Below, piece after piece: positions 4,594 to 7,986 of a stretch of DNA of 7,986 bases. Below the pieces are notes generated by a model that was not told where the DNA came from, did no database searches, and was given only the letters and a program-made list of their open reading frames with translations. The first letter of the stretch is position 1. Each line of letters starts with the position of its first letter. The stretch comes from Dietzia timorensis (GTDB taxonomy: Bacteria > Actinomycetota > Actinomycetes > Mycobacteriales > Mycobacteriaceae). Location: contig NZ_DYXM01000266.1 in the NCBI RefSeq assembly GCF_020742175.1, forward strand, positions 1-7,986, read 5' to 3'. The translations under genes were made by a program, and so were the position numbers.

Positions 4594-5418
4594 ATGAAGA
4601 TTGCGCTTTTCGCCACGTGCATCGTGGATGCGATGTATCCGGAGGTGGCTATCGCCACCACGCGGATACTCGAACGTCTCGGCCATACCGTGACGTTCCC
4701 CGAGCGTCAGGCCTGCTGCGGCCAGATGCACATTAATTCCGGCAAGTTCCACGATGCCTATCCGGTGGTGCGAAACCATGTCGTCGCCTTCGAGGACGCC
4801 GATTGGGACTATGCGGTGGCTCCCAGCGGCTCGTGTGTGGCCTCGCTCGGACATCAGCACCCGATGATCGCCAGGTATAACGACGACGAGTCCCTTGCGG
4901 GCCGCGCCGCCGACATCGCGGATCGGACTTACGAGCTCTGCCATTTCCTCACTGATGTGTGCGGAATTTCCGATGCTGCGAAGGAGCTGGGGAGCTACTT
5001 CCCTCATACGGTCGCCTACCATCCGTCCTGCCACGGGATGCGGATCCTGCGTCTGGGCGACAGGCAGCGCGACCTGCTCTCCTCCGTTGAGGGGCTTGAG
5101 CTACTGGAGATCCAAAACGAGTCGGAATGCTGTGGATTCGGCGGCACCTTCGCGGTGAAGAACCCCGCGATCTCCGCAGCGATGCTCGGGGACAAGACGG
5201 AAGCTATCGTGTCGACAAACGCAGAGGTGTGTGCGGGAGGAGACGTGAGCTGCCTGATGCACATCGGTGGCGGGCTCTCGCGCACTCGGCGGCTCATTCC
5301 GGCGGAGTCCAACGCCCCCGCTGCGGTGCACCTGGCCCGAATTCTTGCCTCTACAAAAGACGAGCCGCTGGCGGTGCCGGCAGAGGGGGCAACCGTGACT
5401 GGAGGTGCGCTGCGATGA
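4594..5418 (+). CDS. lutA: L-lactate utilisation protein A, CCG-domain Fe-S subunit
   Basis: A 274-residue cytosolic subunit of the LutABC complex, which oxidises L-lactate to pyruvate. It has the two Cys-rich CCG repeats typical of LutA/LldE and of heterodisulfide-reductase-like electron carriers. Repeat one: C9, then C41-C42-G43, then S78-G-S-C81. Repeat two: C146 in H-P-S-C-H-G, then C179-C180-G181, then C220 in S-C-L-M-H-I-G-G (219-226). These Cys residues bind iron-sulfur centres. The ATG at 4594 starts the canonical M-K-I-A-L-F-A-T-C end and has GAGGAA at 4582-4587 six bases away. The frame is open farther upstream, into the divergent regulator gene, but that part has no homology. The C-terminus is some 25-30 residues longer than I expect for B. 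subtilis LutA. First gene of a three-gene operon; its stop overlaps the lutB start (ATGA). Confidence 0.95.
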   Translation: MKIALFATCIVDAMYPEVAIATTRILERLGHTVTFPERQACCGQMHINSGKFHDAYPVVRNHVVAFEDADWDYAVAPSGSCVASLGHQHPMIARYNDDESLAGRAADIADRTYELCHFLTDVCGISDAAKELGSYFPHTVAYHPSCHGMRILRLGDRQRDLLSSVEGLELLEIQNESECCGFGGTFAVKNPAISAAMLGDKTEAIVSTNAEVCAGGDVSCLMHIGGGLSRTRRLIPAESNAPAAVHLARILASTKDEPLAVPAEGATVTGGALR

Positions 5419-6947
5419 CCAGCCCGGATATCGACGTCACGCTTCCGCGTGAAACCCACAACGATCGAACCATGCTCGGCATGCCGACTGTCCCCGGAAA
5501 GGGAAACCTGCGGGAGATAGCGCCGTTCGACGAGGCATCGGCGCACGAGAGCCAGAACGTGCAGCTGCGAACGAACCTTCGCAACGCGACCCACAGCATT
5601 CAGGACAAGCGCAACGAGCGCGTGTCGGAAATACCTGATTGGGAGGAGCTTCGCGACGCGGGCGAGGCAATCAAGACGGACGTCATCGCCAGGCTCCCGG
5701 AATTGCTCGAACAATTCGAGGCGGCCTTCACAGCGCGCGGAGGCCACGTCCACTGGGCGCGGGATGCCGACGAGGCCAACGACATCATCGCTCAGCTCGT
5801 TGAGGATAATGCGCGAATCAATGAGCAGGGTCGGCGCGACGTCATCAAGGTCAAGTCCATGGCGACCCAGGAAACGGGGCTCAATGAGGCCCTCGCCGAA
5901 CGTGGCATCGATGCTCTCGAAACCGACCTTGCCGAGCTGATCGTCCAGCTGGGCAACGACTTGCCTTCTCATATCCTCGTCCCCGCGATCCACCGCAACC
6001 GCGAGGAGATCCGACGCATTTTCCTGCGTGGGATGGATGACGTCGATCCGGACCTCGATTCCGAACCGGAGCATCTCGCGGAGGCAAGCCGGAAGCATCT
6101 GCGTAAGAGGTTCCTCTCTGCGGACGTTGCGGTGTCGGGGGCGAACTTCGGAATCGCCGACTCCGGGACGCTCTCGGTGGTCGAGTCCGAGGGCAACGGC
6201 AGAATGTGCGTCACGCTTCCAAAGACGCTCATCACGCTTATGGGCATCGAGAAGTTGCTGCCGAGCTTCGAGGACCTCGAGGTGTTCATGCAGTTGCTGC
6301 CGCGGTCGTCGACCGGCGAGCGGATGAACCCCTACAGCTCGTTCTGGACCGGAGTCGCCGACTCCGACGGTCCTGAAAACGTGCACGTCGTGCTGCTGGA
6401 CAACGGTCGGACACGGGCGCTTGCGGACGAGCATGGACGCGAGGCCCTCCACTGCATCCGCTGCTCGGCGTGCATGAACGTGTGCCCGGTGTATCAGAGG
6501 TCCGGCGGACACGCCTATGGCTCTGTGTACCCGGGGCCGATCGGAGCGATCCTCACGCCGTTGATGACCGGAGTCGACGATGCCGAAAACGGCACGCTTC
6601 CTTATGCCTCGTCACTGTGCGGTGCGTGTTTCGACGCATGTCCGGTGAAGATCGACATCCCGACCATGCTTACCCGGCTTCGTGCGCAGGACGACGAGGT
6701 CAACCACGGGGAGAAAATCCCACGGACGCAGCTGGACGCCGCGCTCAAGGGCGCCAAGTGGATGATGTCGGATGGGAGACGCATGAATCTTATTGGTCGT
6801 GCGCTGCCGCTCGTACACAAGGCGACCCCGGACGAGGGGATGCTCGACCTCCCCGGTGTCGCAGGCAAGTGGACCGATTCACGCGATATCCCACAGCCAC
6901 CGCAATCCTCGTTCCGCACCTGGTGGAAGGACAACCGAGATGACTGA
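5415..6947 (+). CDS. lutB: L-lactate utilisation protein B, ferredoxin-type Fe-S subunit
   Basis: A 510-residue cytosolic electron-transfer subunit of LutABC (LldF family). The N-terminal LUD domain (about 75-320) contains A-D-V-A-V-S-G-A-N-F-G-I-A-D-S-G-T-L (236-253), the segment that LutC shares in altered form. The ferredoxin part follows: C347-xx-C350-xx-C353-xxx-C357-P for one [4Fe-4S] cluster, and C402-G-A-C405-xxx-C409-P-V-K-I-D-I-P for the second, the shorter pattern normal for this family. The C-terminal region (about 430-510) includes the W-x-x-x-R-D-I-P-x-P ending (487-495) typical of LutB. The ATG at 5415 overlaps the lutA stop and has GGAGGT at 5401-5406. The longer open frame upstream is the shadow of lutA. 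It ends 8 bases inside lutC, implying coupled translation. Length is slightly above the usual 470-490. Confidence 0.96.
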   Translation: MTSPDIDVTLPRETHNDRTMLGMPTVPGKGNLREIAPFDEASAHESQNVQLRTNLRNATHSIQDKRNERVSEIPDWEELRDAGEAIKTDVIARLPELLEQFEAAFTARGGHVHWARDADEANDIIAQLVEDNARINEQGRRDVIKVKSMATQETGLNEALAERGIDALETDLAELIVQLGNDLPSHILVPAIHRNREEIRRIFLRGMDDVDPDLDSEPEHLAEASRKHLRKRFLSADVAVSGANFGIADSGTLSVVESEGNGRMCVTLPKTLITLMGIEKLLPSFEDLEVFMQLLPRSSTGERMNPYSSFWTGVADSDGPENVHVVLLDNGRTRALADEHGREALHCIRCSACMNVCPVYQRSGGHAYGSVYPGPIGAILTPLMTGVDDAENGTLPYASSLCGACFDACPVKIDIPTMLTRLRAQDDEVNHGEKIPRTQLDAALKGAKWMMSDGRRMNLIGRALPLVHKATPDEGMLDLPGVAGKWTDSRDIPQPPQSSFRTWWKDNRDD

Positions 6948-7599
6948 GGCCCGAACCGAGATCCTCGAACGCATCCGTTCCTCCTTGGGCGGTGCACAGC
7001 CGGCCCCGGCGAAAATAGAACGCAACTACCGCATCACCGGCGAGCTCGACACCGAATCCAGGATCAAGCTGCTCATCAACCGTCTCGATGACTACGATGC
7101 GACGGTCCAGCGAGTCCCCACTGCCGACATCGCAAACGCCATCGCCGAGTTCCTGGGCGACGATGCGAGTGTTGTGGTTCCCGATGATCTCCCGGGGGAA
7201 TGGCTGGATTTCGCCACCGCAGGCGACGGAGGATCCGAGCCCCCGAAAATCCTGCGGGACAGCATCGCGAACCCCCTCGACACCGAGACGATCGATACCG
7301 TCGACGCGGTGGTGACGGGATCCTTCGTGTCCATCGCGGATACCGGAACCATCGTGCTGGTCGGCGCGGAATGCGGACGGAGGGCGATCACGCTCGTGCC
7401 CGACCACCACGTCATCGTCGTGCGTGCCGTCGACATCGTCGACATCGTGCCCGAGGGAATTCGCCGCATCGTGGATGCCGGGCTCGACACCGAACCCATC
7501 ACGATGGTGTCCGGACCGAGCGCCACCGTCGACATCGAATTCATCCGCGTACACGGCGTTCACGGGCCACGTCGACTGGACGTGATTATCGCGGAATAG
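6940..7599 (+). CDS. lutC: L-lactate utilisation protein C, LUD-domain subunit
   Basis: A 219-residue cytosolic LUD-domain protein (LldG/YkgG family), the third component needed for LutABC L-lactate oxidation. The LUD core runs from about residue 65 to the end. It includes T-G-S-F-V-S-I-A-D-T-G-T-I-V-L (126-140), the P-D-H-H-V-I-V-V strand (154-161), and the C-terminal signature S-G-P-S-A-T-V-D-I-E (191-200) with G-V-H-G-P-R-R-L-D-V (206-215). The ATG at 6940 lies 8 bases inside lutB, with GGAAGG at 6925-6930 nine bases ahead, so translation is coupled. The frame extends upstream inside lutB, but that part is not LUD-like. It is slightly shorter than the B. subtilis protein, at the N-terminus. 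A 9-bp tandem repeat at 7429-7446 encodes V-D-I-V-D-I. Confidence 0.95.
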   Translation: MTEARTEILERIRSSLGGAQPAPAKIERNYRITGELDTESRIKLLINRLDDYDATVQRVPTADIANAIAEFLGDDASVVVPDDLPGEWLDFATAGDGGSEPPKILRDSIANPLDTETIDTVDAVVTGSFVSIADTGTIVLVGAECGRRAITLVPDHHVIVVRAVDIVDIVPEGIRRIVDAGLDTEPITMVSGPSATVDIEFIRVHGVHGPRRLDVIIAE

Positions 7600-7616
7600 A
7601 ACGCCTCCCGTGCGCC

Positions 7617-7631
7617 GGCGGCCGAGCCGCT
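7617..7631 (+). terminator. Small GC hairpin after lutC
   Basis: GCGGC (7618-7622) and GCCGC (7626-7630) pair perfectly around a three-base loop, and a G-T wobble adds one pair. It lies 18 bases after the lutC stop. There is no T-tract. It also touches TAGCCT (7631-7636), a possible -10 element for the next gene. Partial termination between lutC and the SDR gene is plausible but unproved. Confidence 0.25.
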
Positions 7632-7658
7632 AGCCTCTAAGCATCACCGAGGAGGACT

Positions 7659-7986
7659 ATGTCGCTACTTTCGAAATTTCGTCCCGCGCCGTCACCAAGA
7701 ATGGACCTCGATCCGGAGAAGACTGGCCGTACTTGGCTGATCACCGGGGCGACCAACGGCATCGGGCGAGAGCTCGCGCGAATGGTCGCGGCGCCGGGGC
7801 GCAGGATGATCCTCCCCGCGCGCAACCTCGACCGCGCCCAGGGGGTGGCCTCCGAGCTGCGCGACGCGGGTGCCGAAGTCGACATCGTGAGCCTCAACCT
7901 CGCATACCTATCCTCGGTGCGGGAGGCCTCGGCGGCGGTACGCGCGCTCGACACCGAAATCGATGTCATGGTCAACAATGCCGGGG
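7659..7986 (+). CDS. SDR-family NAD(P)-dependent oxidoreductase (3' truncated by window)
   Basis: The first 109 residues of a short-chain dehydrogenase/reductase; the gene runs off the right edge. The cofactor motif T29-G-A-T-N-G-I-G36 follows strand T-W-L-I-T. Basic residue R55 after the second strand (L-P-A-R-N-L) favours NADP(H). N106-N107-A-G109 is the structural motif of classical SDRs. At residue 80, where the family nearly always has Asp (L-D-L), this protein has Asn (L-N-L), and a second Asp usual four residues on is Y83, so the adenine-binding loop is altered. GAGGAGGA at 7649-7656 precedes the ATG at 7659. A second ATG (residue 15) lacks a ribosome site. It resembles the broad retinol-dehydrogenase-like SDR group; substrate unknown. 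It starts 59 bases after lutC and may or may not belong to that operon. Confidence 0.92.
   Translation, partial: MSLLSKFRPAPSPRMDLDPEKTGRTWLITGATNGIGRELARMVAAPGRRMILPARNLDRAQGVASELRDAGAEVDIVSLNLAYLSSVREASAAVRALDTEIDVMVNNAG

Noticed and set aside
5127..5414. Upstream extension of the lutB frame inside lutA
   Set aside because: Out-of-frame reading of lutA codons; the ATG at 5415 with GGAGGT and ATGA overlap is the normal operon arrangement.
5016..6512. 498-codon minus-strand ORF opposite lutA/lutB
   Set aside because: Arg/His-rich translation with no recognisable domain, lying antisense to two genes with clear family motifs. Long antisense frames are expected from GC-rich codon bias.
6793..6939. 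Upstream extension of the lutC frame inside lutB
   Set aside because: Out-of-frame reading of lutB; no LUD similarity, and the ATG at 6940 gives the expected protein length.
7429..7446. Tandem 9-bp repeat GTCGACATC x2 within lutC
   Set aside because: Encodes V-D-I twice in a beta-strand region of the LUD fold; it is in frame and explained by coding constraint.
6790..7563. 257-codon minus-strand ORF opposite lutC
   Set aside because: Low-complexity Asp/Gly/His composition opposite a clear LUD-domain gene; no ribosome site or motif.

Overview
The window looks like ordinary chromosome from a fairly high-GC actinobacterium. GC-rich codon use, GTG/ATG starts with GGAGG-type ribosome sites, TANNNT-type -10 hexamers and a leaderless-looking regulator gene all fit Actinomycetota. 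The particular set of families (ProP-type MHS carrier, acidic-tailed PRC-barrel protein, CFP30B-like double-VOC protein, LutABC) suggests, but does not prove, the Mycobacteriales (Corynebacterium/Dietzia/Gordonia/Rhodococcus relatives). No tRNA, rRNA, CRISPR array, insertion sequence or phage gene was seen.

Left part (1-1336): a small conserved-hypothetical protein with an HExxH-type motif (17-385, +) converges on a PRC-barrel gene (400-849, -). A roughly 490-base stretch follows that is more AT-rich than the rest. It holds no confident gene but has a lot of structure: a strong imperfect hairpin, a 9-bp inverted repeat that includes the start codons of two divergent reading frames, three CCGATG direct repeats spaced exactly 28 bp apart, a CRP-like half-conserved palindrome, a 10-codon ORF with an excellent ribosome site, and a plausible proP promoter.

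Middle part (1337-4436): proP (+), an H+-coupled osmolyte carrier of the MHS branch of the major facilitator superfamily, converges on a two-domain VOC (glyoxalase-fold) protein (-). Upstream of the VOC gene, on the same strand, lies an AraC-family regulator with an N-terminal DNA-binding domain. The VOC leader contains a perfect GC-rich inverted repeat just before the ribosome site.

Right part (4594-7599): lutA-lutB-lutC (+), the three-gene iron-sulfur L-lactate oxidation system, with ATGA and 8-bp overlaps that imply translational coupling. It is transcribed divergently from the araC-type gene. The shared 157-bp intergenic region carries a perfect 7+7 palindrome overlapping the probable -35 region of the leaderless araC promoter, so it is the best operator candidate in the window. 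An SDR oxidoreductase gene starts at 7659 and runs off the right edge.

Taken together, the right half reads as a carbon-utilisation locus: the lactate-to-pyruvate complex next to a local AraC-type regulator and a glyoxalase-fold protein. I see no evidence of a wholly new multi-gene system. The things worth a second look are the regulatory structures ahead of proP and between araC and lutA, the small HExxH protein, and the possible link between VOC protein and lactate.
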